Positions 27,281 through 35,113 of a DNA stretch of 64,000 nt are shown here, piece after piece; the stretch's first letter is position 1; each line of letters opens with the position of its first letter. Both the position numbers and the translations under genes were made by a program. This DNA is from Ferrimonas futtsuensis DSM 18154 (lineage in GTDB: Bacteria; Pseudomonadota; Gammaproteobacteria; Enterobacterales; Shewanellaceae). The stretch covers positions 1 through 64,000 of the forward strand of contig NZ_AUGL01000019.1 of the NCBI RefSeq assembly GCF_000422645.1. The letters are read 5' to 3'. The notes under the pieces were generated by a model that searched no databases, was not told the origin of the DNA, and saw only the letters and a program-made list of their open reading frames with translations.

Positions 27281-28204
27281 ATGGCTATCCCGATTTCTAC
27301 CTATGTAGTTTCCATGGTGGGCTACATTGTATTTCTGCTAGTTCTCGTCGAAATGATGAGGCGAACACCAAGATTTACCTTTCTGTTCTGGTTGTTGTCT
27401 TTATTAACTGCCCCTCTCTGGGCAGACAATTTGGATGGCTGGTTCCGTTGGGCTAAAACCGTCAGTGTGCTTATTCCAACGGCATTAATTGTTGGTACCG
27501 CACGAATTGCATATCTCTATTATGAAAATCCAAATCGCATACTTAAGTTTTTCCGAAAAGACTGGGTGTTGTGGGTTTTGTACGGCGTTCTTTTCCTCAA
27601 TATCGCTGAGGCAACCGTCAAGGATCTGGTGACAGAAAACTACTTTAACTTCATCGCAGGTTGCGTGCTGCTGGTGACCATGCCCTTCCCCAAGTACAAG
27701 AATGGCAAGCGCCAGTACTGGCTTATCGGCAAGGATGCACCCAATGACCTGCTGTTCTACTCCACAGCGTCCTGGAACTTCCTCTACACCACCTGGAACA
27801 TGGCGTTCGTCTATGGTGAGAACCCCGGGTACTTCGCCAGTTCCTTCTGCATCCTGATGGCCGCAGAGCTCTACCCTGTCTTCAAGAAGCGCCCCGAGCT
27901 CTACATCATTGCCCGGGTCTACACCCTGGCGTTCCACATCCTGGTCCGTGCCATGGGCGACCCCTTCGCCAAGGTGATGGATTCCACCCACTGGGCCAAC
28001 GATCAGGTACTGCTCTACTGGGGCGTAGCCAACGCGGTACTGCACGTTGCTTACCTGTTCTGGTACTTCAAGAAGTTCCGTCAGCCCAATGCGGAGGGTG
28101 GCAATGAACCGCCCTATGGGGACCGGCAACCGCCGCTGGTGGTGGACGCCAGAACCGAGGAGAGCAGCCCGCTGCTTCCAGGGCAAAAACCGGTGACTGC
28201 CTGA
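27281..28204 (+). CDS. Polytopic membrane protein A (DUF5692-like), 307 aa
   Basis: Eight or nine membrane segments are readable, for example YVVSMVGYIVFLLVLVE, FLFWLLSLLTAPLWA, VLWVLYGVLFLNIAEA and LYWGVANAVLHVAYLFWYF. Three motifs are shared with the products at 28,251 and 30,418: W-F-x-W-A-K-x-x-S-V, LNIAEA...D, and WN...FVY. The C-terminal 45 residues are polar and Pro/Glu-rich, probably cytoplasmic. The first third of the gene is more AT-rich than the rest. I think this is the DUF5692 family but cannot verify it; the function is unknown. First gene of the operon. Confidence 0.8.
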   Translation: MAIPISTYVVSMVGYIVFLLVLVEMMRRTPRFTFLFWLLSLLTAPLWADNLDGWFRWAKTVSVLIPTALIVGTARIAYLYYENPNRILKFFRKDWVLWVLYGVLFLNIAEATVKDLVTENYFNFIAGCVLLVTMPFPKYKNGKRQYWLIGKDAPNDLLFYSTASWNFLYTTWNMAFVYGENPGYFASSFCILMAAELYPVFKKRPELYIIARVYTLAFHILVRAMGDPFAKVMDSTHWANDQVLLYWGVANAVLHVAYLFWYFKKFRQPNAEGGNEPPYGDRQPPLVVDARTEESSPLLPGQKPVTA

Positions 28205-28216
28205 GTTTACTGAAAT

Positions 28217-28239
28217 GCGGGGCAGAGCATCTGCCCCGC
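28217..28239 (+). other. Intergenic hairpin between membrane proteins A and B
   Basis: GCGGGGCAGA-GCA-TCTGCCCCGC, 11 bases before the next ATG. There is no T run, so it may be an mRNA stability or processing element rather than a terminator. Confidence 0.6.
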
Positions 28240-28250
28240 GGAGAATCGAA

Positions 28251-29423
28251 ATGAAATCCTTTTTTAAACTAGTTTGCGCCTGGCTGCTGGCCCTGGTGCT
28301 GGCTCCGACCGTGCTGGCCAACGACCTGGATGGAGTGTCCATCGGCGACCAGTTTGCCGGCCAGACATGGCAGGGCACCATGGATGGTGACCCCGGTCAG
28401 GGCAGCATCTTCTTCAGAATGGAGTTTGCCCCTGACCATCAGGTCACCATCACCAAGCAATCCGGCGGTCACAACCAGGTCGAGGTGAAGCAGTGGCAGA
28501 TTGATGGCGACCGCTTGATCGTCACCAGCACTGCCGGCCAGCAGATCGACAACTTCGATGATGCCGAGATGACCGTGGTCTCTGCCGACCGCTTTCACTA
28601 TGCCAAGGAGGGCAAGAAGTTCATCGGCCATAAGTGGATTGAGGCCCGGGCCTATGGCCATGTGCTGCTGGTGCTGATTGGCCTGATGGTGATGAACGAG
28701 ATCTGTCGCCGCTACAAATGGCCCACGGTGATCATCTTCTTCGTTCTGCCCATCGTCTTGATTCCTCTGTGGGCCAGTTATGGCGTCAGCTACTGGTTTA
28801 AGTGGGTCAAACTCTACTCGGTGGTCGGGGCGTGTGTGCTGTTTACCCTAATCCGTTACACCAAGGTTGGGGAGATGAAGTGGGCCAAGTTCTGTGCCGC
28901 CGGTTTCCTGGCACTGAACATCTCAGAGGCGGTATTGCAGGACTTCAGCATGGGCTATACCGCCAATGTGCTGAATGCCATCGGTGGCATCTTCTCCATC
29001 ATTACTCTGACGGGCTGGGCGCAGATTCAGGCGGCCAAAACTAAGGAGAAGGACATGATCTGGCCGGCCATGACCACCTTCTGGATCATCGCCTATGACG
29101 TGTGGAACTTTGCCTTCGTCTACTTGAACTTCCCCGGTTCCGCCACGGCCCAGTTCATGGTGCTGACTGCGGCCACCATTCCGTCTCTGCTGATCACCCG
29201 AGGCACCTGGTTGCAGGCGCGGGCGTTCACCCTGGCCCTCTCCTTTATGTACTACTTCACCAATCCGGCGATGTACGAAAGTAATGTGGTGATGTTGCCA
29301 AGAAACGATGAATTAATGTTGGCGGTTGGACTTTTGAGCTTCGTCCTTAATTCCATCCTCTTCTATCAGGTTTTCGGCGCCAAATGGAGAAATTACCGGT
29401 TGAAACAAGAGATGGCGAGTTAG
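28251..29423 (+). CDS. Membrane protein B: periplasmic domain fused to DUF5692-like membrane domain
   Basis: 390 aa. A signal peptide (LVCAWLLALVLAPTVLA) is followed by a beta-rich soluble domain of about 110 residues (TWQGTMDGDPGQGSIFFRME, KQWQIDGDRLIVTSTAGQQI), lipocalin-like in pattern, then a membrane part homologous to protein A and D with SYWFKWVKLYSVV, LNISEAVLQDF and FWIIAYDVWNFAFVYLN. The start at 28,251 gives the signal peptide; GGAGAATCG precedes it. A fused extracytoplasmic sensor or ligand-binding domain is my inference. The last 150 bases are AT-rich. Confidence 0.8.
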   Translation: MKSFFKLVCAWLLALVLAPTVLANDLDGVSIGDQFAGQTWQGTMDGDPGQGSIFFRMEFAPDHQVTITKQSGGHNQVEVKQWQIDGDRLIVTSTAGQQIDNFDDAEMTVVSADRFHYAKEGKKFIGHKWIEARAYGHVLLVLIGLMVMNEICRRYKWPTVIIFFVLPIVLIPLWASYGVSYWFKWVKLYSVVGACVLFTLIRYTKVGEMKWAKFCAAGFLALNISEAVLQDFSMGYTANVLNAIGGIFSIITLTGWAQIQAAKTKEKDMIWPAMTTFWIIAYDVWNFAFVYLNFPGSATAQFMVLTAATIPSLLITRGTWLQARAFTLALSFMYYFTNPAMYESNVVMLPRNDELMLAVGLLSFVLNSILFYQVFGAKWRNYRLKQEMAS

Positions 29424-29471
29424 TTATTGGTTACGACGCATATAAATAATTAAATGATTCTGGAGTTGATA

Positions 29472-30308
29472 ATGAAAAAGTTCACTGCATTAGCGATGGC
29501 CGCCCTAAGTTTGTCTGCATTTGCTTCTGAAGAAGCGCCTGATATGGGTAATCCAACCGAAGTTTATACCTATTTGGGTGCCTCTTATGGTAGCGAAGGT
29601 GCCAACCTGAAAGGGATGATGGCCCTGAGTGAAGATAAAGGAGAGTTTGATCAGAAGACCGGTATTCTGTTTGAAGTTAAAAACATCTTCAATGAAGGCG
29701 ATAAAACCCCCAAGTTTGGTGGTATTCAATATGGCCAATACCCAGATGGCAGCATTGGTCCCGTGGGCACCAAGACCAAAGGGTATGCCAGCAACCGCTC
29801 CTACCGCCTGCGTTACGGCACCATCAACACCAAGAACGGCCTGGGCTTCTCCGTTGACGCGGTGTTTGCCGACCATCCGTTCTTCGGGTCTACCTCTGTG
29901 ATTCAGGCGGGCCCTGTGGCCACCATTCCCGTTGGGGAAGACATCTTGATCTGGCCCATCCTCTATGTGGGTGCGGTGATCATGGACGACAACATTCAGG
30001 ATCTGAATCCTGAATGGCCCGATTCCAGCTCCAGTGGTGTGGATATCGCCTCCACCATCGGGACCGCCATGGTCTACGCCAAGTGGACCATTTCCGACAA
30101 CTGGTGGACCCTGGCCAGCTACCGCTACACCATGGAGCTGAACGGTAAGTCCTGGGACGACGACGTGATGGATGGCGGTCTGCAGATGGATGCCACCGAG
30201 TTTGAGATCTCCCTGGCCTACCAGCTGACCAAGAAGCAGAACGTCCGCGCCTATTACAGTACCGCCAAGGACGACAGCTACTGGTTGGAATACAACTACG
30301 CCTTCTAA
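29472..30308 (+). CDS. Outer-membrane beta-barrel protein, 278 aa
   Basis: Signal peptide MKKFTALAMAALSLSAFA, then a sequence of alternating strands with aromatic girdle residues and a C-terminal DDSYWLEYNYAF ending in phenylalanine, the BAM insertion signature. I do not recognise the family. TGGAGT lies 5 bases before the ATG at 29,472. It is embedded between genes for two paralogous inner-membrane proteins, suggesting it works with them, perhaps as the outer-membrane partner. A hairpin follows the gene. Confidence 0.8.
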   Translation: MKKFTALAMAALSLSAFASEEAPDMGNPTEVYTYLGASYGSEGANLKGMMALSEDKGEFDQKTGILFEVKNIFNEGDKTPKFGGIQYGQYPDGSIGPVGTKTKGYASNRSYRLRYGTINTKNGLGFSVDAVFADHPFFGSTSVIQAGPVATIPVGEDILIWPILYVGAVIMDDNIQDLNPEWPDSSSSGVDIASTIGTAMVYAKWTISDNWWTLASYRYTMELNGKSWDDDVMDGGLQMDATEFEISLAYQLTKKQNVRAYYSTAKDDSYWLEYNYAF

Positions 30309-30317
30309 CCCGGAAAC

Positions 30318-30352
30318 GCCGGCAGAGCCTCGTCCGTAGCTCTGCCGGCTTT
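30318..30352 (+). terminator. Hairpin between barrel gene and membrane protein D
   Basis: GCCGGCAGAGC, 10-nt loop, GCTCTGCCGGC and TTT. The T run is short, so partial termination or 3'-end protection of the upstream message is likely. Confidence 0.55.
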
Positions 30353-30417
30353 CAGGAGGGGCGGTGTCATCCTCAATCCCCATTCCGCTCCTCCGCCCTA
30401 CCTTGCGAGGTGGAACC

Positions 30418-31335
30418 ATGTCTCTGTTTGAACCCATCCCCCTGCACGCCTGGATCGCCTTCCTCGCCGTTCTCGGTGCCCTGATTCTGCTCAATGAGAT
30501 CTCCCGGCGCAGCATCTGGGCCGGCATCGGCTGTTTCATTGTTCTGCCGCTGATCCTGACCTTTACCGTCTGGCCTCACACCACCACTGCCGAGGGATCC
30601 AGTGTGGGCACCTGGTTCCACTGGGCCAAGGTGTATTCGGTGTTGGCAGGCTGCATCGGTTTTATGGCACTCCGCTATATCCCGGGCGCGGCCCAGAAAA
30701 AGTGGGTGCTGATGTTTCCACCGGCGATTCTGGCCATCAACATCGCCGAGGCGGTGGTGCGCGACTTCCAGTGCTACAGCTTCAACGGCCTGGTGGACGG
30801 GGTGATGATCACCGGAGGCTCCTGGAACATCATGAACGGCATCGCCGGTATCCTGAATATCCTCACCATCTGTGGCTGGGCCGGGATCTTCATCAGCCGG
30901 GACAAGTTCAAGGATATGCTCTGGCCCGACATGCTGTGGTTCTGGATCATCGCCTACGATCTGTGGAATTTCGCCTATGTCTACAACTGCGTCGGTGACC
31001 ACGCCTTCTATGCCGGCGCCGCCCTGCTGCTCTCCTGCACCATCCCGGCGTTTTTCATGCGTCGCGGAGCCTGGCTGCAACACCGGGCCCACACCCTGGC
31101 GTTCTGGATGATGTTTGTCATGTGCTTCCCAAGCTTTGTGGACACCTCCAGGTTCGCGGTGAAGGCGTCCGGTGATCCTGCGGCCCTGTGGCTTGTGTCG
31201 GCCATCGCCCTGGCAGCCAACGTGGCCCTGGCCATCTATCAGGTGCACCGCATTCGCAGCGCTCGTCGCCATCCTCTCAAGGATGAGCTGTATGAGCACC
31301 TTCCCGCCTATCAGCACGTGGCGTCCGCCCGCTGA
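30418..31335 (+). CDS. Polytopic membrane protein D (DUF5692-like), 305 aa
   Basis: Third paralog of the set, with GTWFHWAKVYSVLAGC, LAINIAEAVVRDFQ and FWIIAYDLWNFAYVYN matching proteins A and B; it lacks the soluble N-terminal domain of B. About eight membrane segments. Start at 30,418 chosen from GAGGTGG five bases upstream and from loss of a non-hydrophobic 18-residue extension. It begins 109 bases after the barrel gene, behind a hairpin, and may be expressed at a different level. Function unknown. Confidence 0.8.
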   Translation: MSLFEPIPLHAWIAFLAVLGALILLNEISRRSIWAGIGCFIVLPLILTFTVWPHTTTAEGSSVGTWFHWAKVYSVLAGCIGFMALRYIPGAAQKKWVLMFPPAILAINIAEAVVRDFQCYSFNGLVDGVMITGGSWNIMNGIAGILNILTICGWAGIFISRDKFKDMLWPDMLWFWIIAYDLWNFAYVYNCVGDHAFYAGAALLLSCTIPAFFMRRGAWLQHRAHTLAFWMMFVMCFPSFVDTSRFAVKASGDPAALWLVSAIALAANVALAIYQVHRIRSARRHPLKDELYEHLPAYQHVASAR

Positions 31336-31343
31336 GTCTTTAT

Positions 31344-31371
31344 CTGTGCCGGGGCGCATCACCCGGCACAG
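31344..31371 (+). other. Hairpin just after membrane protein D
   Basis: CTGTGCCGGG, 8-nt loop, CCCGGCACAG; no T run. It is followed 40 bases later by a canonical terminator. Confidence 0.55.
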
Positions 31372-31410
31372 CACGCCAACCCATTGAGAAATGGCCCATC
31401 ACTCCCTTTG

Positions 31411-31441
31411 CCCCGCCGGCGATGTTGGCGGGGTTTTCTTT
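31411..31441 (+). terminator. Terminator of the membrane-protein operon
   Basis: CCCCGCC, 9-nt loop, GGCGGGG and TTTTCTTT. Confidence 0.85.
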
Positions 31442-31455
31442 GAGGGGCGTGGCTT

Positions 31456-31464
31456 TGCTATAAT
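31456..31464 (+). promoter_or_regulatory. Extended -10 promoter of dusA
   Basis: TGCTATAAT is a perfect TGn-extended consensus -10, about 68 bases before the start codon. A hairpin CCGGAG/CTCCGG lies in the leader. Confidence 0.65.
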
Positions 31465-31531
31465 CCCCGGCCCAAAGCCGTCCGGAGTGTCGTCTCCGGC
31501 TGTGTTGAACTGAATCTAGGGTGATCTTTCT

Positions 31532-32527
31532 TTGAGTTACGCCGAGCACAATTGCCGCTTCTCCGTGGCCCCCATGCTGGATTGGACCGACAGGCATTAC
31601 CGCTATTTTGCGCGGTTGCTGTCCCGACATACCCTGCTGTACACCGAGATGGTGACCACTGGGGCGATTATCCACGGTAAGGGGGACTACCTGGGCTACA
31701 ACCAGGAGGAGCACCCTGTGGCCCTGCAACTGGGCGGCAGCAATCCCCAGGAACTGGCCCTGTGCGCCAGGCGGGCCGAGGAGCTGGGCTATGACGAGGT
31801 GAACCTCAACGTGGGGTGCCCCTCCGACCGGGTTCAGAACGGCCGGTTTGGGGCCTGTCTGATGGCCGAGCCGGAGCTGGTGGCCGAAAGCGTGGATGCC
31901 ATGCGCCAGGTGGTGGACATTCCGGTGACGGTCAAGACCCGCATCGGCATCGACGATCAGGACAGCTACGAGTTCCTCACCCGCTTCATCGAGCTGGTGT
32001 CGGCCGCCGGCTGTGAGCAGTTCACCATCCATGCCCGTAAGGCCTGGCTCTCCGGTCTCAGCCCCAAGGAGAACCGGGAGATCCCGCCTCTGGACTATGA
32101 GCGTGCCTATCAGTTGAAGCGCGACTTCCCCCACCTGACCCTGGCGCTCAATGGCGGCATCAAGACGCTTGAGGAGTGCCAGACCCACCTGAAGCAGATG
32201 GATGGCGTCATGGTGGGCCGTGAAGCCTACCAGAACCCCTACCTGCTGGCGGCGGTGGACAGAGAGATCTACGGTTGCGATACCCCAGTGGCGGATCGCC
32301 GCGAGGTGGTGGAGAAGATGGTGCCCTACGTGGAGCGTCACCTGGCCCGGGGTGGCCGGGTCAACCACGTCACCCGCCATATGCTGGGCCTGTTCAATGG
32401 ACTGCCCGGTGCCCGCACCTGGCGCCGTACCCTGTCCGAGCGTGCCCACCTGGCCGATGCCACGCCAGCCTTGCTGCTGGAGGCGATGGCCCAGGTGGGC
32501 GAGCCCCTGGAGCAGGCGCAGGTTTAA
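31532..32527 (+). CDS. dusA: tRNA-dihydrouridine(20/20a) synthase DusA
   Basis: FMN enzyme that reduces U20/U20a in tRNA D loops. TTG start; AGGGTGA about 8 bases upstream. [17 protein letters not shown] (FMN site), [30 protein letters not shown] with the catalytic cysteine, and [14 protein letters not shown] are all DusA type. 331 aa. The 5' end of dusA is a known integration site for some mobile elements; none is seen here. Confidence 0.95.
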   Translation: MSYAEHNCRFSVAPMLDWTDRHYRYFARLLSRHTLLYTEMVTTGAIIHGKGDYLGYNQEEHPVALQLGGSNPQELALCARRAEELGYDEVNLNVGCPSDRVQNGRFGACLMAEPELVAESVDAMRQVVDIPVTVKTRIGIDDQDSYEFLTRFIELVSAAGCEQFTIHARKAWLSGLSPKENREIPPLDYERAYQLKRDFPHLTLALNGGIKTLEECQTHLKQMDGVMVGREAYQNPYLLAAVDREIYGCDTPVADRREVVEKMVPYVERHLARGGRVNHVTRHMLGLFNGLPGARTWRRTLSERAHLADATPALLLEAMAQVGEPLEQAQV

Positions 32528-32545
32528 ACAGCCGTCGAATAGGAC

Positions 32546-32572
32546 AACGCCGCCCCCTGGGCGGCGTTGTTG
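32546..32572. terminator. Terminator shared by dusA and the Crp/Fnr gene
   Basis: AACGCCGCC, CCCT, GGGCGGCGTT followed by GTTGTTT. Lies between convergent genes. Confidence 0.75.
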
Positions 32573-32573
32573 T

Positions 32574-33233
32574 TTACAGATCCAGAAAGGCGGTGAGCTT
32601 CTCCTGGTCTATGATCTCCAGTCGCCCCTCACGTTTCTCCACCAGCCCCAGCTCGGTCAGCTGAGCCACCACCCGCCGATAGACCCGTTCGGAGCAACCG
32701 AAGCGGGCCGCTTCCTGATAAAGCTTGAGGTCTGGCTCGCCGTTGGCACGGCGCTGCATCAGGTCCAGGGCGATGTTGTGGGCCAGGGGGTAGAGGCTCA
32801 GGGTCATGGCCCGCTGCATCTGCCCCTGGTAGTAACCCGCCAGCTGTTGGCTGAGCCACAGGGCGATCTCCGGGTGCTCGGTGAGCAGGCTTTCAAATGT
32901 GTCCCTGGGCAGCTGCCGTACGCTCACCGGCGCCAGAGGCACCACATCAAACTGGCAGGGCTGGCCGGTGAGCAGTTCCACCTCGCCAAACAGTCGCTGA
33001 TCCCCCTGCCAGATCCCCAGGCCAAACTCTTTGCCGTTGGCGGCGGCGTAGTGCAGGGTAAACTCCCCTTGTTCCACCCAGTAGAGGGCGTCGACACGCT
33101 CTCCCTGGCGCAGCAGGGGCTCCCCTTCGGGCAAGAGCCACTGTTTTAATGGCAGGACGTGGATGGCATCCATCAACTGCTGGTGGCCCCTGGCGATGGC
33201 ACCGGTAAGGGGGTGGGACTCTGGTGTGGGCAT
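32574..33233 (-). CDS. Crp/Fnr-family transcriptional regulator
   Basis: 219 aa. The N-terminal cyclic-nucleotide-binding-type beta roll (about 25-140: LLPEGEPLLRQGERVDALYW, LFGEVELLTGQP) is followed by the dimer helix and a C-terminal winged helix (KLYQEAARFGCSERVYRRVV, LVEKREGRLEIID). It lacks the N-terminal cysteine cluster of FNR, and the cAMP-contacting residues of CRP are not clear, so the signal is unknown. It is a candidate, not a proven, partner for the palindromes at 26,976 and 27,233. Divergent from deoD. Confidence 0.85.
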   Translation of the reverse strand: MPTPESHPLTGAIARGHQQLMDAIHVLPLKQWLLPEGEPLLRQGERVDALYWVEQGEFTLHYAAANGKEFGLGIWQGDQRLFGEVELLTGQPCQFDVVPLAPVSVRQLPRDTFESLLTEHPEIALWLSQQLAGYYQGQMQRAMTLSLYPLAHNIALDLMQRRANGEPDLKLYQEAARFGCSERVYRRVVAQLTELGLVEKREGRLEIIDQEKLTAFLDL

Positions 33234-33249
33234 TTGTGGCTCCCCAGGC

Positions 33250-33261
33250 GGACAATTGTCC
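33250..33261. promoter_or_regulatory. Palindrome GGACAATTGTCC
   Basis: A perfect 12-bp palindrome in the 89-bp divergent gap, 16 bases upstream of the Crp/Fnr start. Possible autoregulatory operator. Confidence 0.4.
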
Positions 33262-33322
33262 TCATACTGATCTCAAGCCTCTTTTTACACTGTCCCCGAC
33301 ACTGAAAAAAGAGGAAACCAAG

Positions 33323-34033
33323 ATGACTCCCCATATCAATGCCAAACCTGGCGACTTCGCCGACCTGCTGCTGTTTCCCGGTGATCCCCTGAGGGCCAAG
33401 TACATTGCCGACACCTTTCTCGAGGACGCGGTGGAGGTGACCAATGTGCGTAACATGCTGGGTTTTACCGGCACCTGGCAGGGGCACAGGGTGTCGGTGA
33501 TGGGCCACGGCATGGGCATCCCTTCCATCTCCATCTACGCCGAAGAGCTGATTCGCGACTATGGGGTCAAAACCCTGATCCGCATCGGCAGCTGCGGCGG
33601 GGTGGCCGAGGATCTCAAGCTCAGGGATGTGGTGGTGGCCACCGGAGCGGGTACCGCCTCACTCACCAACCGCACCCGGCTGGCTGGCTACGATTATCCT
33701 GCGGTGCCCGATTTCGGCCTGGCGATGGCCTGCCATCAGCAGGCCAGTCGGCTGGGGATTCCCGCCCGCTTCGGCACCGTGTTCACCAACGATCTCTTCT
33801 ATGGTCGCGATCAGGCGCTGTTGCCCGCCCTGCAGAGAATGAAGGTGCTGGCGGTGGAGATGGAGGCGGCGGCCCTCTATGCCATAGCCGCGGAGCAGGG
33901 GGCCCGGGCCCTGACCATTCTCACCGTGTCGGATCATCTGCTGATGACCGAGGAGACGACCGCCGAGGAGCGTCAGACCAGCTTCAGCGACATGGTTGAG
34001 TTGGCGTTGGCCACCGGCGTGCAACCGGCCTGA
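33323..34033 (+). CDS. deoD: Purine nucleoside phosphorylase DeoD
   Basis: Hexameric trimer-of-dimers phosphorylase that splits purine (deoxy)nucleosides. The N-terminus TPHINAKPGDFADLLLFPGD, MGHGMGIPSISIYAEEL, RIGSCGG and the catalytic region VEMEAAALYA and TVSDHLL are typical. 236 aa; ATG at 33,323 with AGAGGA upstream. No other deo genes adjoin. Confidence 0.95.
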   Translation: MTPHINAKPGDFADLLLFPGDPLRAKYIADTFLEDAVEVTNVRNMLGFTGTWQGHRVSVMGHGMGIPSISIYAEELIRDYGVKTLIRIGSCGGVAEDLKLRDVVVATGAGTASLTNRTRLAGYDYPAVPDFGLAMACHQQASRLGIPARFGTVFTNDLFYGRDQALLPALQRMKVLAVEMEAAALYAIAAEQGARALTILTVSDHLLMTEETTAEERQTSFSDMVELALATGVQPA

Positions 34034-34042
34034 TCCTTGTAG

Positions 34043-34066
34043 GGGGCACTGCGGTGTCCCTTTTTT
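34043..34066 (+). terminator. Terminator after deoD
   Basis: GGGGCAC, TGCG, GTGTCCC (one G-T pair) and six T residues. Confidence 0.82.
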
Positions 34067-34072
34067 AACCAA

Positions 34073-34099
34073 TTTCACCAAGGGTTGGTGAAAATCACC
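34073..34099. promoter_or_regulatory. Candidate enhancer: overlapping palindromes upstream of a sigma-54 promoter
   Basis: Arms TTTCACCAA and TTGGTGAAA flank GGG (34,073-34,093), and GGTGA-AAA-TCACC (34,087-34,099) overlaps it. The site is about 100 bp upstream of the -24 element, the usual distance for an enhancer-binding activator such as PspF. Confidence 0.55.
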
Positions 34100-34182
34100 A
34101 TTTCCCCGGAGATCTCCTTAAATGGGCACTCCACCTCTCCCTCTGCTTTTCTTCTTTTCCTTTAATATCAACGATATAAAAG

Positions 34183-34199
34183 TTGGCACGTTGATTGAA
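34183..34199 (+). promoter_or_regulatory. Sigma-54 (-24/-12) promoter
   Basis: TTGGCACG-N4-TTGAA matches the consensus YTGGCACG-N4-TTGCW except for the C of the -12 GC. It closely resembles the E. coli pspA promoter layout. The start codon of the 34,244 gene is 44 bases downstream. Confidence 0.75.
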
Positions 34200-34243
34200 T
34201 AGTCTTATGTGAATCACACATTCACCCATTTGGAGAAAATCTC

Positions 34244-34534
34244 ATGGACCGTTCAATCAAAGTGAAGTCTCTGGTATCCGTTTCATTGGCCGCAGTGTTG
34301 ATGTTTTCCACCGGTGCCCAGGCGACCCCTCACGGCGAGATTGAGCAGGGAGTCGAGCAGTTTGTGTCTTCCCAGGTAGCCTCAATGCGCCATGCCCTGG
34401 AACGTCAACTGGCCAACGAAGTGCGGCTGGCCGCCCAGATGCTGTTGGTGGGCAAATCCACCGAGCTGGCCGCCAAGCAGCCCAAGCCCAAGTTGACCGC
34501 AGCTGCTCACAAACAGGGAGAGGATGCAGAATGA
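34244..34534 (+). CDS. Small exported or membrane-anchored helical protein, 96 aa
   Basis: An N-terminal hydrophobic segment (VSVSLAAVLMFSTGAQA) that looks like a signal peptide is followed by an amphipathic helical region (EIEQGVEQFVSSQVASMRHA onward) and a Lys/Pro tail. TGGAGA lies 7 bases before the ATG. I do not recognise a family. First gene of an operon with a PspC-domain protein behind a sigma-54 promoter, so a role in membrane-stress response is inferred. Confidence 0.72.
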   Translation: MDRSIKVKSLVSVSLAAVLMFSTGAQATPHGEIEQGVEQFVSSQVASMRHALERQLANEVRLAAQMLLVGKSTELAAKQPKPKLTAAAHKQGEDAE

Positions 34535-34629
34535 TTGTGAACTGGATGCCGGCCATGCTGTGTGTGTTGCCCCTGGCCGGCTGGATGCTGAGTGTCCTGG
34601 GCTACTGGATCTACAACGAAGTGCGCTAG
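34531..34629 (+). CDS. Small membrane protein, 32 aa
   Basis: ATG overlaps the preceding stop (ATGA), implying translational coupling; GGGAGAGG is about 9 bases upstream. The product has one membrane segment (MLCVLPLAGWMLSVLGYWIY) with a short NEVR tail. It is too short for routine gene callers, but the coupling and its position between the 34,244 gene and pspC support it. Confidence 0.6.
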   Translation: MIVNWMPAMLCVLPLAGWMLSVLGYWIYNEVR

Positions 34630-34719
34630 TGCCCAGAAGAATAAACCGGTCGCAGCCTTCACGGGCGATGACCGACGAAAGAGTAAATAGGAAAGAATTG
34701 CAGGACCAGGAGGTAAACC

Positions 34720-34920
34720 ATGGCTAATAAAATCCAACGAGATCCCAGCCGGGGCTGGCTAGCCGGAACCTTTGCCGGCCTCTGCAGCTATCTGGGATTC
34801 AGCCCATTCTGGTGCCGGGCCATCTTTCTGGTTTACCTGATGCTCGAGCCAGTGACCGCGACCCTGGCCTACCTGGTGGCCACCCTGTTGATGCCGAAAC
34901 GTCGATGCCGTTACTGCTAG
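34720..34920 (+). CDS. PspC-domain protein, 66 aa
   Basis: The PspC domain pattern is clear: IQRDPSRGWLAGTFAGLCSY, then LGFSPFWCRAIFLVYLML and a second hydrophobic helix. PspC family proteins are inner-membrane components of the phage-shock envelope response. AGGAGG is 6 bases before the ATG. Much shorter than E. coli PspC (119 aa), having lost the cytoplasmic C-terminal part. No pspA, pspB or pspF is in the window. Confidence 0.82.
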   Translation: MANKIQRDPSRGWLAGTFAGLCSYLGFSPFWCRAIFLVYLMLEPVTATLAYLVATLLMPKRRCRYC

Positions 34921-35063
34921 TCGTATTGCTGCTTTGCCTCAGTCTGGCAACCCTGAGCGATCCCCCGGCACTGGTATGGTGGTGGCAGGATTACGGCAGC
35001 TGGTCCCTGGTGACCCTGGCCTTAGTGGTGATCGCCTGCTGGTACTGGCAGAAGAGCCAGTAG
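34905..35063 (+). CDS. Small two-helix membrane protein, 52 aa
   Basis: Starts at 34,905 inside the end of the pspC-like gene (16-base overlap in another frame), so it is probably translated by coupling; no separate ribosome site is seen. Two hydrophobic helices (LLLVVLLLCLSLATL and SLVTLALVVIACWYW) flank a Trp-rich loop. Fourth gene of the sigma-54 operon. Function unknown. Confidence 0.6.
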   Translation: MPLLLVVLLLCLSLATLSDPPALVWWWQDYGSWSLVTLALVVIACWYWQKSQ

Positions 35064-35113
35064 AACCCAATTTACGCGGGGTCCCCATCGCCCTCTCGGG
35101 GGCCCCGCTTCCC

